Of a DNA stretch of 64,000 nucleotides, positions 47,073 to 57,956 are shown piece after piece; position 1 is the stretch's first letter; every line of letters starts with the position of its first letter. A program made the translations under genes and the position numbers. Under the pieces are notes generated by a model. The model had not been told where the DNA came from. It worked only from the letters and a program-made list of their open reading frames with translations, and did not search any database. This DNA comes from Adlercreutzia muris (GTDB lineage Bacteria > Actinomycetota > Coriobacteriia > Coriobacteriales > Eggerthellaceae): NCBI RefSeq assembly GCF_008831045.1, contig NZ_WAJS01000004.1, forward strand, positions 35,845 through 99,844, written 5' to 3'.

Positions 47073-48269
47073 CTACCCTTCCGGCAGGTGGCGCTTGAAG
47101 TAGTCGATGAGCTCCTGTTTGGAATGGACCCCCAGCTTCGCGTAGATGCGCTTGGCGTGGGTGCGGGCCGTGCCCTCGGAGATGAACAGCTCCTGCTGCA
47201 CGATGCGCAGGGAGCGGCCCTCTAGCAGCAGGGCCGTCACCTCGGTCTCTCGCTTGGTGAGCCCGGCTTCCTGCGCCACCTCTTCCAAGGCCGTCTCCCG
47301 CCCCATGCTGGCTGTGCGACCCAAGGTATTGATCCACACACCGGAGAAGGCGAAGAACCCTACCAGGGTCAGCAGGCAGACGAAGGACGACAGGTCTACG
47401 AGCAGGGCTTCGGGGATCAGGGGGAACTGGTCGCGGACAAGGGTTCCCGCCACGATGCCGAAGCCCCAGCTAAAGTTCAGCAGGGCGAAGTAACTGGCCT
47501 TGCGCAGGTCTATGCCGAAGGCGGTTACGACACCGAGCATGATGAACAGCAGCTGGGAGATGAGAAACAAGGGCGCGGGGTGCGCAAACAGCTGACCGGG
47601 GGATGTGGCCATGGACACCGTGCCGAGGGCCACCACCAGGCCCGTCGCGGCGCCGGTTAGGCAGGGCGCGATGCTCGGGGGCGATAGGCGCACTTTCTTG
47701 GGCAGAGGTCCGAGGCGCTTGCAGGACGGCGCGGGCGTATTCGTGCCGAAGAGCATGGCCAGGGGCGCCATAACGACGAGGAAGTCGTAGACGGGCCGGG
47801 GGACGAGCAAGAGCACCAGGTTCAACAGATAGAACAGCAGCAATGAGCCCGAAAGCGCCACAGACAGGGTGGAGAAATCATCGCACTTCGCGAGGGTTTC
47901 CAAGCGCAGCAGGGCCGCAAAACCGCACAGCACGGCCAAGCCCAGAACCAGGGCCGAATGGGCGAACTCCGGGGCGGCGGGCAGCTGGGGCAGCAAGGTG
48001 AGCCCAAGCCCCACGACCGCGGCTGCCAAGGCGGTTCCCACGCGCAGTGCCCGGGGGATGCGATCCCATCGGGCCCAGGTGATGCCAATGACGAGGGCGC
48101 CGCTGAGCACGAAGCTCGGCAGCGCCAGCATGGCCGGCTCGATGAAGGACGCGGTGAAGAGGCTGTCGTAGTTTGCTTGGTGCAGCCATAGCCAGATAAT
48201 GGCATCGGCCAGGGCGATTTTCGCCGCCTGCATGCGGTTGACCCCGTGGGCCCGTAGGTTGATTTGCAT
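47073..48269 (-). CDS. Membrane-anchored LuxR-family transcriptional regulator
   Basis: A 398-residue one-component regulator, shorter than its three relatives here, with about ten hydrophobic segments and a C-terminal helix-turn-helix (LTKRETEVTALLLEGRSLR, EGTARTHAKRIYAKLGVHS). AAGGGAGGG precedes ATG 48269. It diverges from the Dabb-like pair at 48.5 kb across 217 nt containing an ATAGGTTCGG/CCGAGCCTAT inverted pair (48377-48449), and is convergent to reductase 5. Likely target: the Dabb pair, perhaps also reductase 5. Confidence 0.84.
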   Translation of the reverse strand: MQINLRAHGVNRMQAAKIALADAIIWLWLHQANYDSLFTASFIEPAMLALPSFVLSGALVIGITWARWDRIPRALRVGTALAAAVVGLGLTLLPQLPAAPEFAHSALVLGLAVLCGFAALLRLETLAKCDDFSTLSVALSGSLLLFYLLNLVLLLVPRPVYDFLVVMAPLAMLFGTNTPAPSCKRLGPLPKKVRLSPPSIAPCLTGAATGLVVALGTVSMATSPGQLFAHPAPLFLISQLLFIMLGVVTAFGIDLRKASYFALLNFSWGFGIVAGTLVRDQFPLIPEALLVDLSSFVCLLTLVGFFAFSGVWINTLGRTASMGRETALEEVAQEAGLTKRETEVTALLLEGRSLRIVQQELFISEGTARTHAKRIYAKLGVHSKQELIDYFKRHLPEG

Positions 48270-48486
48270 CGTTCCCTCCCTTGAAATCAGCAAATCATAT
48301 CTTTTGGACGAGGGAAAACGCTGAAGTACCCGCTTTCGTGAGACAGACATTTTCCGGCCCGCTGGATATGCTTCCAATAGGTTCGGTCCTGGGTCTCAGC
48401 AGTATGTTTGTGGAAGAAGATAGTGCGAAAAACCTGGGGCCGAGCCTATCCGTTGGAGGATTCTTTGTCAAGAAAGGGGATATGCT

Positions 48487-49035
48487 ATGAGACAACTCCC
48501 ATCGCAGCTCTCGCGCCGCTCGTTCGTGGCCGCCGGAGCCTGCGCTACGGTGGCCTCCCTCGGCGTTCTGGCCGGATGCGCCACCGAGACGGCTGCCGCA
48601 CCGGAGCCGAAGGAGGAGACGCCCGAGGCGCCCGAGCCCGCGGCCGAACCTGCGTCTGAGCCCGCGGCCGATCTGGCCGATACCGGGGAGGAGAACGTCA
48701 TCTACATCGTGGACCGTCTGGTGGCCAAACCCGGCGACGGCAAGGCCGTGCTGGACGACTTCATGGCCAACATGAAGCCGCTCATCGAGGGCGCGGGCTG
48801 GACGCTCAAGCGCGTCACGGTGTCGCCGGCCATGTGGCTCGACACCGATTCCAACATCATCGAGATCGAATGGACCATGGCCGATATCGTGCAGGCAGCC
48901 TGGGCCTACTCCTCGGGTACGCGCTACAACCCCGAGTACGTGCAGTGGTGGGCGACCATGAGCGATCGCCTGGTGTCCAACGACCGCGTCTACTCGGCTC
49001 CCGAAGGCTACATGGAGGTGCTCAACAATGTTTAA
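48487..49035 (+). CDS. Tat-exported lipoprotein with an alpha/beta-barrel-like domain
   Basis: A 182-residue protein with Tat signal LSRRSFVAAG and lipobox LAGC (Cys31), a 35-residue Pro/Glu/Ala linker and a ~110-residue domain (VIYIVDRLVAKPGDGKAVLD ... WTLKRVTVSPAMWLDTD). The strand-helix pattern and pairing with a Dabb protein suggest a dimeric alpha+beta barrel; the family itself is not recognised with certainty. The stop overlaps the next start by 8 nt, so the two are coupled and probably interact, though only this one has an export signal. Confidence 0.65.
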   Translation: MRQLPSQLSRRSFVAAGACATVASLGVLAGCATETAAAPEPKEETPEAPEPAAEPASEPAADLADTGEENVIYIVDRLVAKPGDGKAVLDDFMANMKPLIEGAGWTLKRVTVSPAMWLDTDSNIIEIEWTMADIVQAAWAYSSGTRYNPEYVQWWATMSDRLVSNDRVYSAPEGYMEVLNNV

Positions 49036-49684
49036 TGCGGTATTTTCGGTGACCCTCGCCGAGGGAGCCAACGCCGAGCAGTATGTGGCCGACGCCAAGG
49101 CGGCCGCCGAGGCCGTGAGCCCGGTGTTCCTGGCCGATATGGTGCTCGAGCCGCCCATGCCCGGCGGCAACTTCTTCTGCGAAGTGGGCTTTGCCGACCA
49201 GGCTGCCTACGAGGAGGCCAAGGGCGGCGAGGCCTGGAGTGCACTCACGGCGCTCATGAACGACAGCACGTCGGTGGCCAACTGCGAGTTCATTGCTTTT
49301 GGCGAGGGCACCCTCACCCTTCAGGAGAAGGAGAAATCCACCTGCCATCGCGTGCTGTTCTTCAGCATTCGCGAGGGAGCCGATCCGGCCATGGTGGAGA
49401 AGATGGAGGCTCACATGAACGATATGTGCGCCCATGTGCCCGGCCTGCGCAACTGCAAGTTCGCCCCGGTGGTGGAAAGCTCCGGCACCGATGAGTGGGC
49501 CTACGCCTACGAGTGCGACTTCGACGAGCCCATGACCTTCTTGGGCAAGTACATGTCCACGCCGTTCCACTTCCTCTATATCGACAAGTTCTTCGAGCCG
49601 GCTTGCGGCGAGTGGGTGGCCAACCCCAACTTGTGCACCCCCTATCTCGCCCAGGAGAAGCCCTTCCTGGCGAGCTTCGAGTAG
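49028..49684 (+). CDS. Dabb-domain (stress-responsive A/B barrel) protein
   Basis: A 218-residue protein with two tandem ferredoxin-like halves. The second half (about 103-195) fits the Dabb family: HRVLFFSIREGADPAMVEKM, VPGLRNCKFAPV, then YMSTPFHFLYIDKFFEP. The first half (MFNAVFSVTLAEGANAEQYV) looks like a degenerate repeat of the same fold. No signal peptide. GGAGGTG precedes ATG 49028. Dabb proteins include plant polyketide cyclases and stress proteins; the bacterial role is unknown. Operon with the Tat lipoprotein under a divergent LuxR regulator. Confidence 0.75.
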   Translation: MFNAVFSVTLAEGANAEQYVADAKAAAEAVSPVFLADMVLEPPMPGGNFFCEVGFADQAAYEEAKGGEAWSALTALMNDSTSVANCEFIAFGEGTLTLQEKEKSTCHRVLFFSIREGADPAMVEKMEAHMNDMCAHVPGLRNCKFAPVVESSGTDEWAYAYECDFDEPMTFLGKYMSTPFHFLYIDKFFEPACGEWVANPNLCTPYLAQEKPFLASFE

Positions 49685-49705
49685 CCGAGCCGACGCCTCT
49701 CTCCC

Positions 49706-49739
49706 GCGGCCGCCGGAGTCCCTCCCCTCCGGCGGCCGC
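49706..49739 (+). terminator. GC-rich hairpin after the Dabb gene
   Basis: GCGGCCGCCGGAG (49706-49718) pairs perfectly with 49727-49739; no T tract. Confidence 0.6.
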
Positions 49740-49844
49740 TGTGCGCATTCTCCGGGATGTTCCCCTCTCGTTCTTTCCGCTCGCCACCTCGCCGTTCATA
49801 CCGGCGTGATTGTCTTGATTCACAGGCGCTAACTGTTACGAATT

Positions 49845-49853
49845 TGTTAGAAT
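49845..49853 (+). promoter_or_regulatory. Extended -10 promoter of the CoA ligase gene
   Basis: TGTTAGAAT (TGn plus TAGAAT), 44 nt before the ATG. Confidence 0.45.
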
Positions 49854-49897
49854 GGAGCACACTCGAAAAACTGTGCCCTAAGGAGAGACGCGCACCC

Positions 49898-51133
49898 ATG
49901 GAGATGACCGAAGAGCAGTTGGCGCTCATTACCCACGAGCTGGCCACTATCAAGGAACGCTCGCCGTTCTACGCGAAGAAGTTCGAAGGTATCGACGTGG
50001 CCGACGTGCGCACCCAGGCCGATTTCGAGAAGCTTCCCTTCTCCGAGAAGGACGACCTGCGCCAGGTGTATCCGTTGGGGCTGCAGGCTGTGCCCGATGA
50101 GGAAGTGGTGCGCATCCACAGCTCCTCGGGCACCACGGGCACGCCCGTCATCATCCCCTACACCCAACAGGACGTCATCGACTGGGCCACCCAGTTCGCC
50201 CGCTGCTACGAGATGGCCGGCATCACGCCCCTCGACCGCATCCAGATCACCCCGGGCTACGGCCTGTGGACCGCCGGCATCGGCTTCCAGCTGGGTGCCG
50301 AGCGCCTGGGCGCCCTGGCCATTCCCATGGGTCCGGGCAATACTGACAAGCAGCTCCAGATGATGCAGGACCTGAAATCCACGGTCATAACCGCCACTAG
50401 CTCCTACGCCCTGCTTTTGGCCGAGGAAATCTCCAAGCGCGGTCTGCGCGACAAGATCCACCTGAAGAAGGGCGTCATCGGGTCGGAGCGCTGGGGCGAG
50501 AAGATGCGCAACCGCATCCAAAACGAGCTGGGCATCGAGATTTACGACATCTACGGCCTCACCGAGGTGTACGGCCCCGGCATCGGTATCTCCTGCGATG
50601 CCCACGCCGGCATGCACATCTGGGACGACTTCGTCTACATCGAGATCGTGGATCCGGAAACCGGTGAGAACCTGCCCGACGGCGAGGTAGGCGAGCTGGT
50701 GCTTACTACGCTGCGCAAGCAAGGCGCCCCGCTCATCCGCTACCGCACCCACGACCTCACGCGCATCATTCCCGGCGACTGCTCCTGCGGCTGCCGCCAT
50801 CCGCGCATCGATACGCTCACGGGCCGCACCGACGACATGTTCAAGGTGAAGGGCTGCAATATGTTCCCGGCCCAGGTGGAGGAGGTCATCAAGGCCACCA
50901 ACGGCACCAGCTCCGAGTACCAGGTGATGATTGAGGCTGTGAACGGCCACGACGTGCTCACCGTGCTGTTCGAGACGCCCCTTGAGGGCGAGGCGCTCGC
51001 CCGCTGCGAGGAGGAGCTCGCGCTCATCTTCAAGGCGAAGTTGGGCTGCACCCCCGAGGCCAAGGGCGTGGCCGTAGGCGAGCTGCCCCGGTCCGAGAAG
51101 AAGACCAAGCGCATCTTCGACAGCCGCTATTAA
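49898..51133 (+). CDS. Phenylacetate-CoA ligase (PaaK-type adenylate-forming enzyme)
   Basis: A 411-residue ANL-family ligase of the PaaK group, activating arylacetates to CoA thioesters. The P-loop-like motif is SSSGTTGTPVIIPYT; YGLTEVYGPG, and LIRYRTHDLTRI plus GRTDDMFKVKGCNMFP are conserved, as is the C-terminal catalytic Lys region RSEKKTKRIFD. CxCGCR near residue 300 may bind zinc, as in many PaaK proteins. AAGGAGAG precedes ATG 49898. With IorAB at 41-44 kb it could link arylpyruvate fermentation to aryl-CoA; in reverse, with AMP and PPi, it could conserve energy (inference). Confidence 0.9.
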   Translation: MEMTEEQLALITHELATIKERSPFYAKKFEGIDVADVRTQADFEKLPFSEKDDLRQVYPLGLQAVPDEEVVRIHSSSGTTGTPVIIPYTQQDVIDWATQFARCYEMAGITPLDRIQITPGYGLWTAGIGFQLGAERLGALAIPMGPGNTDKQLQMMQDLKSTVITATSSYALLLAEEISKRGLRDKIHLKKGVIGSERWGEKMRNRIQNELGIEIYDIYGLTEVYGPGIGISCDAHAGMHIWDDFVYIEIVDPETGENLPDGEVGELVLTTLRKQGAPLIRYRTHDLTRIIPGDCSCGCRHPRIDTLTGRTDDMFKVKGCNMFPAQVEEVIKATNGTSSEYQVMIEAVNGHDVLTVLFETPLEGEALARCEEELALIFKAKLGCTPEAKGVAVGELPRSEKKTKRIFDSRY

Positions 51134-51156
51134 GGTACGAGAGCGGAGGAGGCGCC

Positions 51157-51231
51157 ATGACGTTTGAACGCAGGGGGGGGGTGCTCGTCTTTGCCGAGCC
51201 GCCCGCGGAATTTCCGCGAATCGGCCGGTGA
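51157..51231 (+). CDS. Short ATG-initiated frame interrupted by a G9 tract
   Basis: ATG 51157 has an ideal GGAGGAGG site 4 nt upstream. With the nine G residues present (51173-51181) it reads 24 codons to a TGA at 51229-51231. With eight G it would run in frame into the REC-HD-GYP-GGDEF protein. Either a small leader peptide or the true start of that gene in another phase. Confidence 0.35.
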   Translation: MTFERRGGVLVFAEPPAEFPRIGR

Positions 51232-51343
51232 CGCCCCTCGGATTGCGGGGACGCGCCAGCGCCCCATCGGTAAACGGGAGCTCGAATGCGGGAGCACGCG
51301 AGCGCGAAGCCCGGGATGGAAGGAGTTAGCCATCGCTACGAGC

Positions 51344-53455
<2,112 letters not shown>

Positions 53456-53489
53456 ACTGCTGGGGAGGGTCACGTTAAAGGAGAACATC

Positions 53490-53852
53490 ATGTCTTTGGA
53501 AATTGCCTATGCTGCCATGGGCGGCGATCTGGAAACCGTGCGCGGCCGATTGCTGACCGACGAGCGCATCGAGAAGTTCGCGAAGATCTTCTTGCAGGAC
53601 ACCTCCCTGCAAACGCTGGAGAATGCCCTGGAAGCCGGTGATTTCCCCGAGGCCTACCGCGGTGCCCACACTCTGAAGGGCGTGAGCCGCGATCTGGGCT
53701 TCACCCCGCTGTACGAGGCCTCCTGTGCCCTGTCCGACGCTCTGCGTCTGGACGATGCCGGCACCCCCGCCGACCTGGCCGCCGTGCCCGAGCTGCTGCC
53801 GGCAGTACGCACAGCCCACAGCCTCGTGGTGGATTCCATCGCCATTATATAA
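53490..53852 (+). CDS. Stand-alone HPt phosphotransfer protein
   Basis: A 120-residue histidine phosphotransfer protein with phospho-acceptor His60 in AHTLKGVSRDLGF, inside a four-helix bundle. AAAGGAGAACATC precedes the ATG. It lies between the REC-HD-GYP-GGDEF gene (34 nt upstream) and the hybrid kinase gene (100 nt downstream), so it most likely shuttles phosphate from the kinase receivers to the c-di-GMP protein's REC domain. Confidence 0.92.
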   Translation: MSLEIAYAAMGGDLETVRGRLLTDERIEKFAKIFLQDTSLQTLENALEAGDFPEAYRGAHTLKGVSRDLGFTPLYEASCALSDALRLDDAGTPADLAAVPELLPAVRTAHSLVVDSIAII

Positions 53853-53952
53853 GTAGGGAGGGCATCGCAAGGGTCCGCGCCGACGCCGGCGGGGCCGTGG
53901 AGGCACGAGGCCGAGGAAGCCGCAGCACGACTTCCGAAAGGAACTGAGACGA

Positions 53953-56946
53953 ATGACTGGAACTGACAACAAAGTAAGACGCGGGCGCATTATCGTGATC
54001 CTGGCCGCCCTGGCCGTGGTCATTGCCGCATTCGTCCTGTTCACCTCTATGAATAACGAGCGCATTTCCGAGCAGAACGCCAAGTACCTCCAGGGATCTA
54101 CCGAGCAGTCGGCCCGCCGCATCAACGAGTGGATGACCGACTCGCAGACCGAGGTGAAGCTGCTGGCCTCCATGTACGAGAGCACGCTTGAGAGCGTGGA
54201 GGATATCGACGTCGACAGCATCAAGCAGCTGGCCGACTACACGAAGTTCGACTACACGACCATTTCCCTGGCCGGCGGCCGAACCTTCGACAACACGGGG
54301 AAAGAGGGCGACGCCTCCGACCGCGAGTACTATCTGCAGGGCATGGAGGGCGCTTCGGGGGTGTGCGCCACCGACCACTCTCTGTTCTATGACGATCTGT
54401 CCGTGATCTTCTACACGCCCCTGTACTTCCAGGGCGAGGTAGTCGGCGTCATCAGCGGCGCCTACCGCGAGGGCTCCATGGAGGAGTTCCTGCGCACCTA
54501 CATCTTCGACGAGCAGACCAATACCTACCTCGTCGACCGCGACGGCGCAGTGGTGGCCCATTCCTCCACCACCTACAGCAACAACGTGCGCAACGCCGTC
54601 GATCTGTACCTGGAAGGGGAGGGCTCGGGTAACATCTCACGCACCGAGCTGGAAGAGGCCTTCCGCAACGGCACCTCGGTCACCTTCAGCTACCAGGGCG
54701 ATTCTGGCTCCGGCACGGCCTATGTGATGCAGGTGGCCAACTACGACTGGATGCTCATGCGCACCTTCCCCGCCTCCATCACCGACGCCATGCAGGCTCG
54801 CGCCAATCTGGCCGGCCTCATGCTGGTAGCCCTGGTGGGCGGTGCATTGGCCCTGGTGGCGGGCTTCCTGCTCGTGCAGACTATGCGCCAGCGCCGTAAG
54901 CTCATCAGCGAGAGCGAGCATGTGACGAGCATCGTATACTCATCGCTGGCCCTGTTCCAGCGCTTCGCTGTGATCGATCTGGAGAACAACACCTACGAGT
55001 ACCTGAAGGACGAGGGCATCAAGGACGATCTGCCCCGCAACGGCGAGTACCACATGTTCCGCTACTATTGGGAGACGCGCTTCTGCGACGATGGCGAGCG
55101 CGAGCGCATGAAGGCGGAGCTGACGCCCGAGTACGTCCGCGAGCATCTGACGCCCGAGGTGCCCTACCTACACTTCGAATATCGCCTTAAGGATCAGGAG
55201 ACCGGCGAGGTGAAATGGAACCAGGCCTCCATGATCCCGCTGCAGCGCAACGGCTCCGGCGTGGTGACGAGCGTGCTCTTGTCAGTTCAGGACGTGACCG
55301 ATGTGAAGGAGCGCGAGATCGCCCAGCACAACGCGTTGCAGGACGCTTTCAACGAGGCTGAGCGCGCCAGCCGCGCCAAGACCGACTTCCTGAACTCCAT
55401 GAGCCACGATATTCGCACGCCCATGAACTCCATCATGGGGCTGACGGCCATTGCCTCCATGTACGTGAACGATCCGGAGCGGGTGAAGGACTGCCTCACG
55501 AAGATCACCACCTCGAGCCGACATTTGCTCGGCCTCATCAACGAGGTGCTCGATATGGCGAAGATCGAGAGCGGCAATTTGGGCCTGTCCGAGGAGGACT
55601 TCGATTTGCCCGAGACCGTGGAGAGCCTGCTGTCCATCATGACGCCGCAGATCAACGACAAGAAGTTGAACCTGAAGGTGGAGATTGCCGACATCAAGCA
55701 CGAGCATGTGGTGGGCGATCCCATGCGCCTGCAGCAGGTGTTCGTGAACATCATGGGCAACTCGGTGAAGTTCACCCCCGAGGGGGGCACCGTGAGCCTG
55801 CGCATCAAGGAGCTTCCCAGCCGGGTGAAGGGGTCGGGCTGCTACGAGTTCACCTTCTCCGATACGGGCTGCGGCATGTCCGAGGACTTCGTGAAGACGG
55901 TATTCGAGCCCTTCACGCGGGCCAACGATTCCCGCGTCACCAAAGTGGAGGGCACCGGCCTTGGCATGTCCATCGTGCGCTCGGTGGTGAACCTCATGAA
56001 CGGCACTATCGACGTGAAGAGCAAGCTCGGCGAGGGCACCACCTTCACGGTGACCGTGTACATGAAGCTGCGCGACGGCGACGACCAGGATCTCACGCCC
56101 CTGGAGGGCTTGCGCGTGCTCGTGGCCGATGACGAGGAGGCGGCTGCCGAGAGCGCGTGCGAGGTGCTGCGCTCCATCGGCATGGAACCCGATTACGTGA
56201 TGTCGGGCGACGACGCTGTGACCGCCGTGCGCGATGCCGAGAAGAACGGCCGCAGCTACGTGGCCATCATCCTGGATTGGAAGATGCCCGGCAAAAGCGG
56301 TATCGAAGCGGCCCAGGAGATCCGCGAGATCGTGTCCGACGATATGCCCATCATCATTCTGTCGGCCTACGATTGGACTGCCGTGGAACAGGAGGCGCGC
56401 GCCGTGGGCGTGGACGCCTTCATTGCCAAGCCGCTGTTCCGCAGCCGCCTCGTCCATGTGATGAGGGGGCTGCTGGTGTCCGAGGAGGTCGAGCCGGCCA
56501 GTGAGTACGAGGTGCTCCAGCAGAGCGACTTCAGCGGACACCGGGTGCTCTTGACTGAGGACAACTCCATCGCCGCGGCCATCGCTCTGGATATCATGGG
56601 CATGACCGGCCTGGAAGTGGATCACGCCGAGAATGGCCGTGTTGCCGTGGAGACGCTCCTGCGCGCCGAACCGGGCCATTACGACCTGGTGTTCATGGAC
56701 ATTCAGATGCCGGTGATGAACGGCTACCAGGCCGCGAGCGCCATCCGCGCCGCCGCTGAGGGAACGGGTCTCGACGGCGAGGCCATCGATCCCCGGCCCG
56801 ATCTGGGCACCATTCCCGTGGTGGCGCTGACGGCCGATGCCTTCGCCGACGATGTGGCCCGGGCCCGGGCAGCGGGCATGAACGCCCATATGTCCAAGCC
56901 CATGGAAATTGAGCTGCTGGTGAAGACCTTGAAGGAGTGGCTGTAG
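53953..56946 (+). CDS. Hybrid sensor histidine kinase, Cache-PAS-HisKA-HATPase-REC-REC
   Basis: A 997-residue membrane kinase. TM1 at ~12-32, an extracellular dCache-like sensor (~33-285, with YYLQGMEGASGVCATD and VIFYTPLYF), TM2 at ~288-312, a PAS-like region (~325-455), HisKA with His485 in SMSHDIRTPMN, HATPase with NSVKFT, DTGCGM and GTGLGMSI, then two receivers with Asp775 (ILDWKMPG) and Asp916 (FMDIQMPVMNG). No HPt domain of its own, which the separate HPt gene supplies. Cache domains bind small molecules such as amino or carboxylic acids. Probable input to c-di-GMP control. Confidence 0.94.
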   Translation: MTGTDNKVRRGRIIVILAALAVVIAAFVLFTSMNNERISEQNAKYLQGSTEQSARRINEWMTDSQTEVKLLASMYESTLESVEDIDVDSIKQLADYTKFDYTTISLAGGRTFDNTGKEGDASDREYYLQGMEGASGVCATDHSLFYDDLSVIFYTPLYFQGEVVGVISGAYREGSMEEFLRTYIFDEQTNTYLVDRDGAVVAHSSTTYSNNVRNAVDLYLEGEGSGNISRTELEEAFRNGTSVTFSYQGDSGSGTAYVMQVANYDWMLMRTFPASITDAMQARANLAGLMLVALVGGALALVAGFLLVQTMRQRRKLISESEHVTSIVYSSLALFQRFAVIDLENNTYEYLKDEGIKDDLPRNGEYHMFRYYWETRFCDDGERERMKAELTPEYVREHLTPEVPYLHFEYRLKDQETGEVKWNQASMIPLQRNGSGVVTSVLLSVQDVTDVKEREIAQHNALQDAFNEAERASRAKTDFLNSMSHDIRTPMNSIMGLTAIASMYVNDPERVKDCLTKITTSSRHLLGLINEVLDMAKIESGNLGLSEEDFDLPETVESLLSIMTPQINDKKLNLKVEIADIKHEHVVGDPMRLQQVFVNIMGNSVKFTPEGGTVSLRIKELPSRVKGSGCYEFTFSDTGCGMSEDFVKTVFEPFTRANDSRVTKVEGTGLGMSIVRSVVNLMNGTIDVKSKLGEGTTFTVTVYMKLRDGDDQDLTPLEGLRVLVADDEEAAAESACEVLRSIGMEPDYVMSGDDAVTAVRDAEKNGRSYVAIILDWKMPGKSGIEAAQEIREIVSDDMPIIILSAYDWTAVEQEARAVGVDAFIAKPLFRSRLVHVMRGLLVSEEVEPASEYEVLQQSDFSGHRVLLTEDNSIAAAIALDIMGMTGLEVDHAENGRVAVETLLRAEPGHYDLVFMDIQMPVMNGYQAASAIRAAAEGTGLDGEAIDPRPDLGTIPVVALTADAFADDVARARAAGMNAHMSKPMEIELLVKTLKEWL

Positions 56947-56950
56947 GGCC

Positions 56951-57940
56951 ATGGCTCATCTGCGTCGCCATAGCGCTCCGGTGGCCGCCGCCCTGGCGCT
57001 GCTGCTGTGCGCGACGGCCCTCGCCGGTTGCGGCTCCGGCGGCGATGGCGGCGGGGGCGGCGGCACGCCGGCGGCCCCGGGCGCTTCGGAGCCGGCGGCC
57101 GAGGGCGACGGGGGCACTACGGCGGGCCCGGCCTTCACGGTCCCGGGCTCGGTGGCTCTCTCTGCCTTTCACGGAGACTTCGCCGAAACCGGCAACGGCT
57201 GCTCCATCGACGTTTCGGCGGTGGCCGACGGCTACGTGGGGGCGTCGGCCAAAAGCGATAGCCGGCTCAAGTTCCAGGTGAGCAAGGGCGAGGCCAGCTA
57301 CAACTACGATCTGCCCAGCGATGGCACGCCCATCGTGGCGCCTCTCAACATGGGCAGCGGCTCCTACAGCTTCCGCGTCATGCAGAACACCTCGGGCAAC
57401 AACTACGTCGAGCTGTTCGCCACCACGGCCGACGTGTCGCTGGCCAGCGAGCAGGCTCCCTTCCTCGTGCCCAATATGTTCGTGAACTACGACGAGTCCT
57501 CGGCGGTGGTGGCCAAGGCCCGCGAGCTGGCCCAGGGCGCTGCCAACCAGGGCGACGTGGTGCGCAGCATCTACCAGTGGGTGGTGGCCAACATCTCCTA
57601 CGACCATGATAAGGCCGCCGAGCTGGCCTCGGTTACCGGCTACGTGCCCGATCCCGACGCCACCTTGGCCGCGGGCACGGGCATCTGCTTCGATTACGCC
57701 TCGCTTGGTGCCGCCATGTTGCGCTCCCTGGGCATTCCCTGTCAGCTCATAACGGGCTACGTTGCCCCCGATGACATCTATCACGCTTGGAACATGGTAT
57801 ATATTGACGGAGAATGGGTGAGCGTGGAAATTAGCATACAACCGAACAGCTGGACCCGGGTGGATCTGACCTTCGCCGCCAGTGGCGCGAGCAGCACCAT
57901 CGGCGATGGGACCGGCTATACCGACCGTTACACGTACTAG
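56951..57940 (+). CDS. Transglutaminase-like exported lipoprotein
   Basis: A 329-residue lipoprotein: signal peptide with lipobox LAGC (Cys27), a Gly/Pro/Ala-rich linker, a beta-rich domain (~60-175) and a C-terminal transglutaminase-like domain with catalytic triad Cys246 (GTGICFDYAS), His278 (YHAWNMVY) and Asp305 (RVDLTF). Such domains are proteases or transamidases acting at the cell surface. It starts 4 nt after the kinase stop and precedes the pilus genes by 16 nt, so it is probably in the pilus operon, perhaps processing or anchoring a surface component (inference). Confidence 0.85.
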   Translation: MAHLRRHSAPVAAALALLLCATALAGCGSGGDGGGGGGTPAAPGASEPAAEGDGGTTAGPAFTVPGSVALSAFHGDFAETGNGCSIDVSAVADGYVGASAKSDSRLKFQVSKGEASYNYDLPSDGTPIVAPLNMGSGSYSFRVMQNTSGNNYVELFATTADVSLASEQAPFLVPNMFVNYDESSAVVAKARELAQGAANQGDVVRSIYQWVVANISYDHDKAAELASVTGYVPDPDATLAAGTGICFDYASLGAAMLRSLGIPCQLITGYVAPDDIYHAWNMVYIDGEWVSVEISIQPNSWTRVDLTFAASGASSTIGDGTGYTDRYTY

Positions 57941-57956
57941 GGAGAGGCAAAAGGAC

